This document shows positions 57,845 through 64,000 of a stretch of DNA of 64,000 nucleotides, one piece after another. Position numbers and translations under genes: made by a program. Every line of letters starts with the position of its first letter. Within the stretch, counting starts at the first letter, position 1. Location: assembly GCA_035690495.1 (NCBI GenBank), contig DASSKK010000095.1:1-64000 (forward strand), read 5' to 3'. The stretch comes from DASSKK01 sp035690495. GTDB taxonomy: Bacteria; Actinomycetota; Actinomycetes; Propionibacteriales; Nocardioidaceae. The notes below the pieces were generated by a model. It ran no database searches. It saw only the letters and a program-made list of their open reading frames with translations, and was not told the DNA's origin.

Positions 57845-58852
57845 ATGCCTGTCGTAGAAGCCTCGGATCTGCGTCGCAGCTACCAGACCCGCACCGGCAT
57901 CCTGCATCGGGAGAAGAAGGTCGTCGAGGCGGTGCGCGGGGTGAGCTTCGCGATCGAGCGCGGCGAGCTGTTCGGGCTGCTCGGCCCCAACGGCGCGGGC
58001 AAGACGACCACGATCAAGATGCTGATCACGCTGCTGCTGCCTACCGGCGGCAGCGCCCGCGTGCTCGACTACGACGTGGTCGCGCAGGCGCGTGACGTGC
58101 GTCGACGGATCGGCTACGTGTTCGGCGGCGACCGCGGGCTCTACGAACGGCTCTCGGCGCTCGACAACCTGCGTTACTTCTCCGAGCTGTACGGCGTGCC
58201 GCCGCGCGAGCAGCGCAGGCGGATCGGCGAGCTGCTCGAGCTGGTCGGGCTGACCGGTCGCGAGAAGGAGCGGGTCGAGGGGTTCTCCCGCGGCATGCGG
58301 CAGCGGCTGCACATCGCCCGCGGCCTGCTGCACGACCCCGACGTGTTCTTCCTCGACGAGCCGACGATCGGCATCGACCCGGTCGGCGCCCGCGAGCTGC
58401 GTGCCACCATCGGGGGGCTGCGCGAGCAGGGCAAGACGATCCTGCTGACCACTCACTACATGTTCGAGGCCGACGAGCTCTGCGACCGGATCGCGGTGAT
58501 CGCCGAGGGGCAGATCGTGGCCGAGGGCACCCCCGCCACCCTCAAGCAGCGGGTCACCGGCGGGCACGTCGTCGAGGTGGAGACGTTCGGCCTGGAGGAG
58601 ACGCTCCTTGACGCCGTACGCTCCGTCGCCGGCGTCCGCTCGGTCGCGGTCGAGGACCGCGGTCACGCGCAGGTGCTGCTGGTCCAGGTCGAGCCCGGAT
58701 CGGAGGTCACCTCCGGGGTGCTGGGCCGGCTCAACGGCACCAACGTCGGCCGGGTGTCCTCGCGCGAGCCGACCCTCGAGGACGCCTACGTCGAGCTCGT
58801 CTCGGGGAAGGGCTCGACGAGCTCGTCCGACGTGAAGGCGGGTGCCTCGTGA
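57845..58852 (+). CDS. ABC-2-type transporter ATP-binding protein
   Basis: This 335-residue ATPase has Walker A GPNGAGKTTT, signature FSRGMRQRLHIARGL and Walker B FFLDEPTIGID. The C-terminal DrrA-type extension is typical of antibiotic or lipid exporters. Two permease genes follow, each overlapping its predecessor, so the unit is a three-gene ABC-2 exporter. Substrate unknown. Confidence 0.94.
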   Translation: MPVVEASDLRRSYQTRTGILHREKKVVEAVRGVSFAIERGELFGLLGPNGAGKTTTIKMLITLLLPTGGSARVLDYDVVAQARDVRRRIGYVFGGDRGLYERLSALDNLRYFSELYGVPPREQRRRIGELLELVGLTGREKERVEGFSRGMRQRLHIARGLLHDPDVFFLDEPTIGIDPVGARELRATIGGLREQGKTILLTTHYMFEADELCDRIAVIAEGQIVAEGTPATLKQRVTGGHVVEVETFGLEETLLDAVRSVAGVRSVAVEDRGHAQVLLVQVEPGSEVTSGVLGRLNGTNVGRVSSREPTLEDAYVELVSGKGSTSSSDVKAGAS

Positions 58853-59628
58853 TCGTCGTACGCACGCTGCGGATGCTCGCGGTCTGCTACTGGCTGCACC
58901 TGAAGATGCTCGCCGCCTCGGTGTTCGAGGGGATCTTCCAGGTGATCTGGCCGCTGTACTTCGCCACGGTCGCCTTCCTCGTCTACGGCCAGTCCGACGA
59001 CCCGAAGGTGCTGGTGTACGCCGGTCTCGGGGCGGCCGTGATGGGCATCTGGTCGGTGGTCACCACGACCGCCAGCGGGCTGCTGCAACGCGAGCGCTGG
59101 CACGGCACCCTCGAGCTGCTGGTCGCCTCACCGACCCGGTTCGCGTTCATCCTGGTGCCGATCACCACCGCGATGGCCTCCCTCGGCCTGTTCAGTCTCG
59201 GCTCGACGCTGCTGTGGGGATGGCTGCTGTTCGGCGTCGCCGTGCCGATCGCCGACCCTGTGCTGTTCGTGGTCTCGATCCTGGTGGCGGTGTTCTCGAT
59301 CGCGCTTCTCGGCTTCCTGCTCTCGGTGGCGGTGGTCCGCTACCGCACCGCGTGGGCGATGGGCAACCTGCTCGAGTATCCCGGCTGGCTGCTGTGCGGG
59401 TTCCTGATCCCGCTCACGCTGTTCCCGACGTGGGTGAACTGGATCTCCTACCTGCTGCCGCCCACCTGGGGGATGCGCGCGATCCGGGAGTCCGCCTCGG
59501 GCGGGTCCCCGTGGGTCGACATCCTCCTGTGCCTGGGCGTCGGCCTCGCCTACGGACTGGTCGGCACGCTGCTGTCCGAGACCGTGCTGCGCTCGGCGCG
59601 ACGCAACGCGACGCTGAGTCTGACATGA
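58849..59628 (+). CDS. ABC-2-type permease
   Basis: This 259-residue protein has about six hydrophobic helices and the ABC-2 membrane fold (LQRERWHGTLELLVASPTRF is the coupling region). GTG overlaps the ATPase stop (GTGA). It pairs with the next permease. Confidence 0.9.
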   Translation: MIVVRTLRMLAVCYWLHLKMLAASVFEGIFQVIWPLYFATVAFLVYGQSDDPKVLVYAGLGAAVMGIWSVVTTTASGLLQRERWHGTLELLVASPTRFAFILVPITTAMASLGLFSLGSTLLWGWLLFGVAVPIADPVLFVVSILVAVFSIALLGFLLSVAVVRYRTAWAMGNLLEYPGWLLCGFLIPLTLFPTWVNWISYLLPPTWGMRAIRESASGGSPWVDILLCLGVGLAYGLVGTLLSETVLRSARRNATLSLT

Positions 59629-60410
59629 CCAGCCTGCGGATCTTCTTCGTCGGCGGGCTGATCAGCTTCCGCGCCCTGTTCAACTGGCTGAGCCCGTGGA
59701 TCTACATCCCCTCGCTGCTGGTCGCGCCGATCGTGCAGATCCTGCTGTTCGCCTACATGGGTCGGTCGGCCGGCGTCGGGTCCGACGCGTTCTACGTGAT
59801 CGGCAACGCGGTGCAGTACTCCGCGATCCCGTGCCTGTTCGCGATGGCCAACACCGTCGCCGGCGAGCGCTGGACCCAGACGCTCGGGATCGTGCTGGTC
59901 ACACCGGCGCGCCGGATCCCGCTGTTCCTGGGCAGGTCGCTGCCGGTCCTGGCGAACGGCTGGCTGGTGTCGATGTTCAGCCTGGTGGTCGGGTCGCTGC
60001 TGCTCGGCGTGTCGATCCCGGCCTCGGCGTGGCTGCCGCTCGCGCTGGTGGTGGCCATCGCGGCGGCCTCGTGCACCGGCCTGGGCCTGGCGAACGCCGC
60101 GATCGGGTTGCGCGTCCGCGAGACCGCCGTGATGTCGAACGTGCTGTTCGGACTGCTGCTGATCTTCTGCGGTGCGAACATCGCCCTGTCCGCGCTGCCG
60201 GGCTGGATGGCCGCGGTCGGCCACTGGCTGCCGCTCAGCCACGCCATCGCCGCCGCCCGCGACCTCGCCTCCGGCGCCAGCCTCGGCGACGTGTCCGGGC
60301 TGCTGTGGCAGGAGGTCGGCCTCGGCGTGCTGTACGGCGCCTTCGGCCTGCTGATGCTGCGGGTCTTCGAGTTCGAGGGCCGTCGCCGCGCCACCCTCGA
60401 GATCCAGTAG
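59625..60410 (+). CDS. ABC-2-type permease, second subunit
   Basis: This 261-residue six-helix protein has the ABC-2 coupling segment VAGERWTQTLGIVLVTPARR, paralogous to the preceding permease. ATG overlaps the previous stop (ATGA). It completes the exporter. Confidence 0.9.
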   Translation: MTSLRIFFVGGLISFRALFNWLSPWIYIPSLLVAPIVQILLFAYMGRSAGVGSDAFYVIGNAVQYSAIPCLFAMANTVAGERWTQTLGIVLVTPARRIPLFLGRSLPVLANGWLVSMFSLVVGSLLLGVSIPASAWLPLALVVAIAAASCTGLGLANAAIGLRVRETAVMSNVLFGLLLIFCGANIALSALPGWMAAVGHWLPLSHAIAAARDLASGASLGDVSGLLWQEVGLGVLYGAFGLLMLRVFEFEGRRRATLEIQ

Positions 60411-60467
60411 GTCTCGCCGTATGCATCCACCGTCAGGGGCGACGCCCACCAGGCTCGATGCCAGCCA

Positions 60468-61340
60468 ATGCGCCGACAGGTGCTCGCGCTCGGGCTCGAC
60501 GACGAGCACCTCCGTCGGGCGGTGCGTCGACGCGAGCTGACGCGGGTCTGCGACGGCGTCCTCGTCAACCACACCGGTGCGCTGACGTGGCTTCAGCGAG
60601 CCTGGGCCGCGGTGCTGTTCTGCTGGCCGGCGGCGCTCAGCCACGACTTCGTCTTGCGTGCGCACGATCTCGGCTCGCGGGGCGGCGGCGGTCGCGATCC
60701 GGCGCAGTCCCCGCCGGTCGCCGTCGTCGAGCCGATCCACGTCGCAATCGACCACGCCCGCACGGTCATGGCGCCCCCGGGCGTACGCGTCCACCGCAAG
60801 CGCGGCTGGGCCGCGCTCGTGCACCCGGTCCGGCAGCCGCCGCAGCTACGCCTGGAAGAGGCGGTCCTCGACGTCGCGGCGCACGCACCGGACGACGCGG
60901 GCGCCATCGCCACGCTTGCGGACGCCTGCCAGAGTCACCGCACCACGGCGGACCGCCTTGCCGAGGCGTTGCGAGCACGGCAGAGGCTGCCCCGTCGCAA
61001 GCTCCTGCTCGCGGTGCTGGACGACGTCGCCACCGGCACCTACTCGCTGCTGGAGCACCGCTATCTGACGCGGGTGGAGCGCCCGCACGGGCTGCCCACG
61101 GGCAAGCGTCAGCGTCGCGTCCGGATCGGGAGGACGTCGGCGTACCGCGACGTGGAGTACGTCAGGCTGCGACAGGTCGTCGAGCTCGACGGACGCCTTG
61201 GCCACGAGCTGCAGTCCGACCGATGGGACGACTTCGACCGGGACCTGGCCAGCGCCGAGGAGGGCACCGCTACGACGCGAGTGGGCTGGCGGCACGTCCT
61301 CGACAGTTGCCGCCTCGCCGCCGCGGTGGCCAGCTGCTGA
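60468..61340 (+). CDS. DUF559/AbiEi-type protein, third copy
   Basis: This 290-residue protein starts in the family's AbiEi-like helix (RRQVLALGLDDEHLRRAVRRRELTRV). It ends in the Vsr-like C-terminal domain (RLRQVVELDGRLGHE, DRWDDFDRDLASAEEG, TTRVGWRHVLD). It is diverged from the copy at 10523. In-frame TAG at 60408 means no longer start is possible. The final 16-bp hairpin downstream may be its terminator. No toxin partner is seen. Confidence 0.75.
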   Translation: MRRQVLALGLDDEHLRRAVRRRELTRVCDGVLVNHTGALTWLQRAWAAVLFCWPAALSHDFVLRAHDLGSRGGGGRDPAQSPPVAVVEPIHVAIDHARTVMAPPGVRVHRKRGWAALVHPVRQPPQLRLEEAVLDVAAHAPDDAGAIATLADACQSHRTTADRLAEALRARQRLPRRKLLLAVLDDVATGTYSLLEHRYLTRVERPHGLPTGKRQRRVRIGRTSAYRDVEYVRLRQVVELDGRLGHELQSDRWDDFDRDLASAEEGTATTRVGWRHVLDSCRLAAAVASC

Positions 61341-61397
61341 TCGCCCGCGGTTGGGAGGGCACTCCCCACGCGTGCTCACCCGGTTGCCCGGTCGGAA

Positions 61398-61448
61398 GGG
61401 TTCGGGTGGGATCCCAGGGCGATGCTGCCTGAGATCCCACCCGAACCC
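61398..61448. repeat. Perfect 16-bp inverted repeat
   Basis: GGGTTCGGGTGGGATC (61398-61413) and GATCCCACCCGAACCC (61433-61448) are exact complements with a 19-base loop, 57 bases after the DUF559-type stop. It could be a terminator or another member of the palindromic repeat load. Bases 61449-61706 hold no gene I can support. Confidence 0.8.
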
Positions 61449-61706
61449 GGGGCCCTGTCGACGTGGGCCAGGGCACCGAGCGTGTCGTGCAGCAGCTTCC
61501 CGAGGGCGTACTCGATGGCGAGGGTCGGAGCCACCCCGATCGCGGCGCCCGTTGCCATGCTCAGCCGACCGCGCCCGGATCCGAGGCGACCATCCGGGCC
61601 CGGAGCACGGCGGACAGCTCGTGCGCCCGACTCCACGCGCTGGTCACTTGCTCACGCTACCCGCGGGCCGGGGTGGCCGCCGCTGCTGTTCGCCCCGGCC
61701 CTGACG

Positions 61707-61792
61707 GATTACCAGGGTGGCATGGTAAACCGCCACTCCCCATGGGCCGTGACCCATGGGATGTGGCAGAAAACCATGGTGCCCTGGTAATC
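61707..61792. other. Nested 86-bp palindrome beside gpmA
   Basis: Outer arms GATTACCAGGG and CCCTGGTAATC pair exactly. Inside lie CATGGT with ACCATG, GCCAC with GTGGC, and CCCATGGG CCGTGA CCCATGGG at the tip. By hand about 31 of 40 positions per arm are complementary. Its right end is 13 bases past the gpmA stop, so it could serve as terminator, but its length and order are unusual. Confidence 0.85.
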
Positions 61793-61804
61793 AGCGGGGC
61801 GGAT

Positions 61805-62566
61805 TCAGCGGCCCTGGTTCGCGACGGCCGCGATGCCCTCGGCGGCGGCCTCCGGGTCGAGATACTGACCACCGTCCCCGGTGGGCCGCATCTGCTCGTC
61901 GAGGCGGTACACCAGCGGGATCCCGGTGGGGATGTTCAGCCCCGTGACGGCGTCCTCGGACATGTCGTCGAGGTGCTTGACCAGGGCGCGCAGCGAGTTG
62001 CCGTGGGCAGCCACGCACACGATGCGGCCGGCGCGCAGGTCCGGCACGATCGCGTCGTACCAGTAGGGGAGCGCCCGTGCCACCACGTCGGCCAGACACT
62101 CGGTGCGCGGGAGCAACTCGGGCGGCAGGTCGCCGTACACCTGCATGCCGGTCTGCGCCCACTCGTCGTCGTCGGCGATCGGCGGCGGCGGGGTGGCGTA
62201 GGAGCGCCGCCAGGCCATGAACTGCTCCTCGCCGTGCTCCGCCAGCGTCTGCTTCTTGTCCTTGCCCTGCAGCGCGCCGTAGTGCCGCTCGTTGAGCCGC
62301 CAGGAGCGTCGGACCGGGATCCAGTGCCGGTCGCAGGCGTCGAGGGCCAGCTGGGCGGTGGCGATCGCGCGCCGCAGCACCGAGGTGTGCAGCACGTCGG
62401 GCAGCAGCCCGGCCGCGGCGATCAGCTCGCCGGCGTGCACCGCCTCCTCGCGACCCTTGTCGGTCAGCGGCACGTCGACCCAGCCGGAGAACAGGTTCTT
62501 CGCGTTCCACTCACTCTCGCCGTGCCGCACCAGCACGAGGGTGTACGGCGCGCCCGGTGATCCCAT
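61805..62566 (-). CDS. gpmA: 2,3-bisphosphoglycerate-dependent phosphoglycerate mutase
   Basis: This 253-residue glycolytic enzyme has the phosphohistidine motif LVRHGESEWNAKNLFSGWVD, RSWRLNERHYGALQGKDK and VAAHGNSLRALVKHLD. Typical length. In mycobacteria gpm1 lies near mshA and senX3-regX3; here it is 5 kb from senX3. No operon partner is evident. Confidence 0.97.
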   Translation of the reverse strand: MGSPGAPYTLVLVRHGESEWNAKNLFSGWVDVPLTDKGREEAVHAGELIAAAGLLPDVLHTSVLRRAIATAQLALDACDRHWIPVRRSWRLNERHYGALQGKDKKQTLAEHGEEQFMAWRRSYATPPPPIADDDEWAQTGMQVYGDLPPELLPRTECLADVVARALPYWYDAIVPDLRAGRIVCVAAHGNSLRALVKHLDDMSEDAVTGLNIPTGIPLVYRLDEQMRPTGDGGQYLDPEAAAEGIAAVANQGR

Positions 62567-62605
62567 CAGTGCAGTCTCCTCTCAGCCGGTCAGCCCGCCG
62601 GCCCG

Positions 62606-63109
62606 TCAGCTCTGGGGGAGCGGGACGTGCTTGTAGACGGGATCGCTGTGCGGGAACACCGGCACGTCGAGGACGATCGACTTGGCGTGGGCGAACTTGA
62701 AGGTCAACGGGATGAACGCGCCGGGCTTGATCGTCGGACCCTTCACCGTCGCGCCGCCGGTGCTCGCGAGATCCAGGACCCCGCCGGCCGGGATCTTCGT
62801 GGGGCCGGCAAGCGACCCGGTGATGTCCTGGGTGCGCGGGTTGCCCGCGGTGACCTTCTTCAGCTGATCGGCGTGCAACTGGTCGTTGTTGACCAGGGTC
62901 GCGACCACGGTGCCACTGCCCTTCTTGCCCGAGACGATCAGCGCGTTCACCACGTCGACGGCGCCACTGCGGTCGTACACGCCGGCCGCCGGGTTGTAGT
63001 CCTGGATCGTCTGCGCCCCGAAGTTGACCCCGCACGAGGACAGGAGCGGAGCCGCCAGGAGTACGGCGGAAGCTGCGGCCAGCCGGTAGCGGCTGCGGCG
63101 GAGGTTCAC
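62606..63109 (-). CDS. Lipoprotein, LpqE-like / copper-chaperone-like
   Basis: This 167-residue protein has a signal ending in the lipobox LLSSC (Cys about residue 26). Downstream are beta-strand-rich motifs (VYDRSGAVDVVNALIV, LDLASTGGATVKGPTI, IPLTFKF). It resembles actinobacterial LpqE and PCu(A)C-type lipoproteins, but no clear Met/His copper motif is seen. GTG 63109 follows GAGAGGA at suitable spacing; a longer ATG start would lack a lipobox position. Confidence 0.65.
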   Translation of the reverse strand: MNLRRSRYRLAAASAVLLAAPLLSSCGVNFGAQTIQDYNPAAGVYDRSGAVDVVNALIVSGKKGSGTVVATLVNNDQLHADQLKKVTAGNPRTQDITGSLAGPTKIPAGGVLDLASTGGATVKGPTIKPGAFIPLTFKFAHAKSIVLDVPVFPHSDPVYKHVPLPQS

Positions 63110-63203
63110 GGCATGGGTCCTCTCGGTGCACGCCTGAGTGTGCACACGGCGTACGGGGGTTGGAGCTCGTGCGCGAGTCTAGCGACCCGGCGGCCCGGCC
63201 AGC

Positions 63204-63920
63204 TCATTGGTGCAGGCCGACGGTGAAGGCGGCCGCCACGATCCCCGCCGCGACCAGCACCGTGTACGTCGAGGAGATCCACAGCAGTCGTGGCGCCCCG
63301 GTGCGCAGTGCGATCCGCAGCGGCAGGTGCCTGATGCCGGTCTGGTTGTCGCCGACCAGGTCGGGCAGCACGTTCAGGAAGTGCACGCCGATCCCGAACA
63401 GGGCGGCGAGCACGGTCATCGTCCAGGTCGGTGGCTGGCCGTGCATGCCCCCGCCGAGACCGCCGTAGGACAAGAAGGCGGGCAGCAGGCCGAAGCTGAC
63501 GGCGTACGGCACGAAGGACAGCACCGTGCGCTTGAACCACAGGTTGTACAGCCAGGCGCTGGTCACCGCGGCCAGGTGCGCGATGCCCGCGGCCGTGCCG
63601 TTCGCGATCGACAGGGGGATGACCAGCAGCACCGCGCACGCGGTCGCGAAGTTCACCGTCCCGGGGTCGATCCAGCCCATCGCGACCGGCTTGTCGCGCC
63701 GGTCCAGCTCGCGGTCGCGTCCGCGGTCGACGACGTCGTTGACCCAGCCGACGGTGAGCTGGCCGGTCAGCACCGTGGCGGCTACCAGCGCAAGGCCGAG
63801 CTGCGAGCGGCCGGTGAGCGCGGCGGCGACCGTCAGCGCGACCGTCATCGCCAGCGTCGGCAGGGGATGCGAGGACAACGCCAGGGACGCCCATGTGCCC
63901 CGTGGTCTGCTGAACCTCAT
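63204..63920 (-). CDS. UbiA-family prenyltransferase
   Basis: This 238-residue membrane protein has the UbiA prenyl-diphosphate motif NDVVDRGRDRELDRRDKPVA and a second acidic motif in LPDLVGDNQTGI. About seven hydrophobic segments follow. It is shorter than typical UbiA (about 290), but both catalytic motifs are present. Substrate (homogentisate-like, sugar or isoprenoid) is not deducible. Bases 63921-64000 show no further gene. Confidence 0.85.
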   Translation of the reverse strand: MRFSRPRGTWASLALSSHPLPTLAMTVALTVAAALTGRSQLGLALVAATVLTGQLTVGWVNDVVDRGRDRELDRRDKPVAMGWIDPGTVNFATACAVLLVIPLSIANGTAAGIAHLAAVTSAWLYNLWFKRTVLSFVPYAVSFGLLPAFLSYGGLGGGMHGQPPTWTMTVLAALFGIGVHFLNVLPDLVGDNQTGIRHLPLRIALRTGAPRLLWISSTYTVLVAAGIVAAAFTVGLHQ

Positions 63921-64000
63921 GGTCGGAAAGTATCGACCAACCGAGCCGTTTCCGCGCGCCGGACCGCGGGGTCGGCGGGGGTGTGTCGGTGGCTCGTGCC

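Noticed and set aside
61376..61636. Small minus-strand ORF in the gap before gpmA
   Set aside because: A segment (ATGAAIGVAPTLAIEYALGKLL) looks protein-like, but its C-terminus is the 16-bp palindrome, no ribosome site precedes it and I recognise no family. Left as possible only.
1..64000. tRNA, rRNA, prophage or integrative element
   Set aside because: No cloverleaf, rRNA segment, integrase, capsid or relaxase gene was found by eye on either strand.

Overview
High-GC actinobacterial chromosome segment. The mycothiol gene mshA, an LPXTG surface protein, ANTAR and senX3/regX3-type regulators, an HbhA-like protein, many GTG starts and many apparently leaderless promoters (a TAnnnT box 6-8 nt before the start codon) all fit Actinomycetota. 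Gene order resembles Mycobacterium (XRE-hbhA-DUF2516; mshA-ybjN) and Streptomyces (pst next to pit-DUF47; phoU divergent from its two-component system). I would guess Nocardioidaceae or a relative, but this is inference.

Layout. 1-5.7 kb: sulfate assimilation on the minus strand (cysD-cysN, then cysC-tauE-ERCC4 nuclease, translationally coupled), with a VapBC module between the two blocks. 5.7-9.9 kb: asparaginase, XRE regulator, HbhA-like protein, DUF2516 and an undecaprenyl-phosphate sugar transferase. 9.9-15.3 kb: dtd, a DUF559/AbiEi-type gene between two 79-bp repeats, BKACE, nitrobindin-like, Fur-family, YgfZ-like and cupin genes. 15.3-20.1 kb: a kinase-like P-loop protein, a two-component pair, a GAF-ANTAR regulator, a macrodomain protein and a hydrolase. 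20.2-23.7 kb: an LPXTG protein with a structured leader, then an SDR/acyl-CoA dehydrogenase pair. 23.8-28.3 kb: a frameshifted DUF559-type gene, an aldolase-like gene, a second VapBC, an oxidoreductase and a TetR regulator. 28.4-33.5 kb: a complete branched-chain amino-acid-type ABC importer. 33.6-41.9 kb: an AAA ATPase, a secreted protein, TypA, a membrane protein, an M4 protease with a fused emfourin-like domain, a beta-propeller-like protein with a displaced signal peptide, and an SDR. 41.9-56.8 kb: mshA-ybjN, then a phosphate block (pstSCAB, pit-DUF47, regX3-senX3, phoU) interrupted by a DedA-PAP2/BlaI-M56 insert. 56.9-64 kb: a mycothiol-dependent-isomerase-like protein, an ABC exporter, a third DUF559-type gene, gpmA, a lipoprotein and a UbiA prenyltransferase.

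How it works together. The phosphate genes form a coherent regulon: tandem 11-bp GTTCAC-type PHO boxes lie before pstS, before phoU and before a secreted calcium-binding-repeat protein. At pstS and phoU the last box sits at the same distance from a TAGCnT -10 box.

The most unusual property is the load of short palindromic repeats. At least three families are scattered between genes, and several copies lie inside reading frames. The clearest is the C-terminus of CysC, which is six in-frame 27-bp units of an otherwise intergenic repeat. No tRNA, rRNA, CRISPR array, prophage or insertion sequence was recognised.
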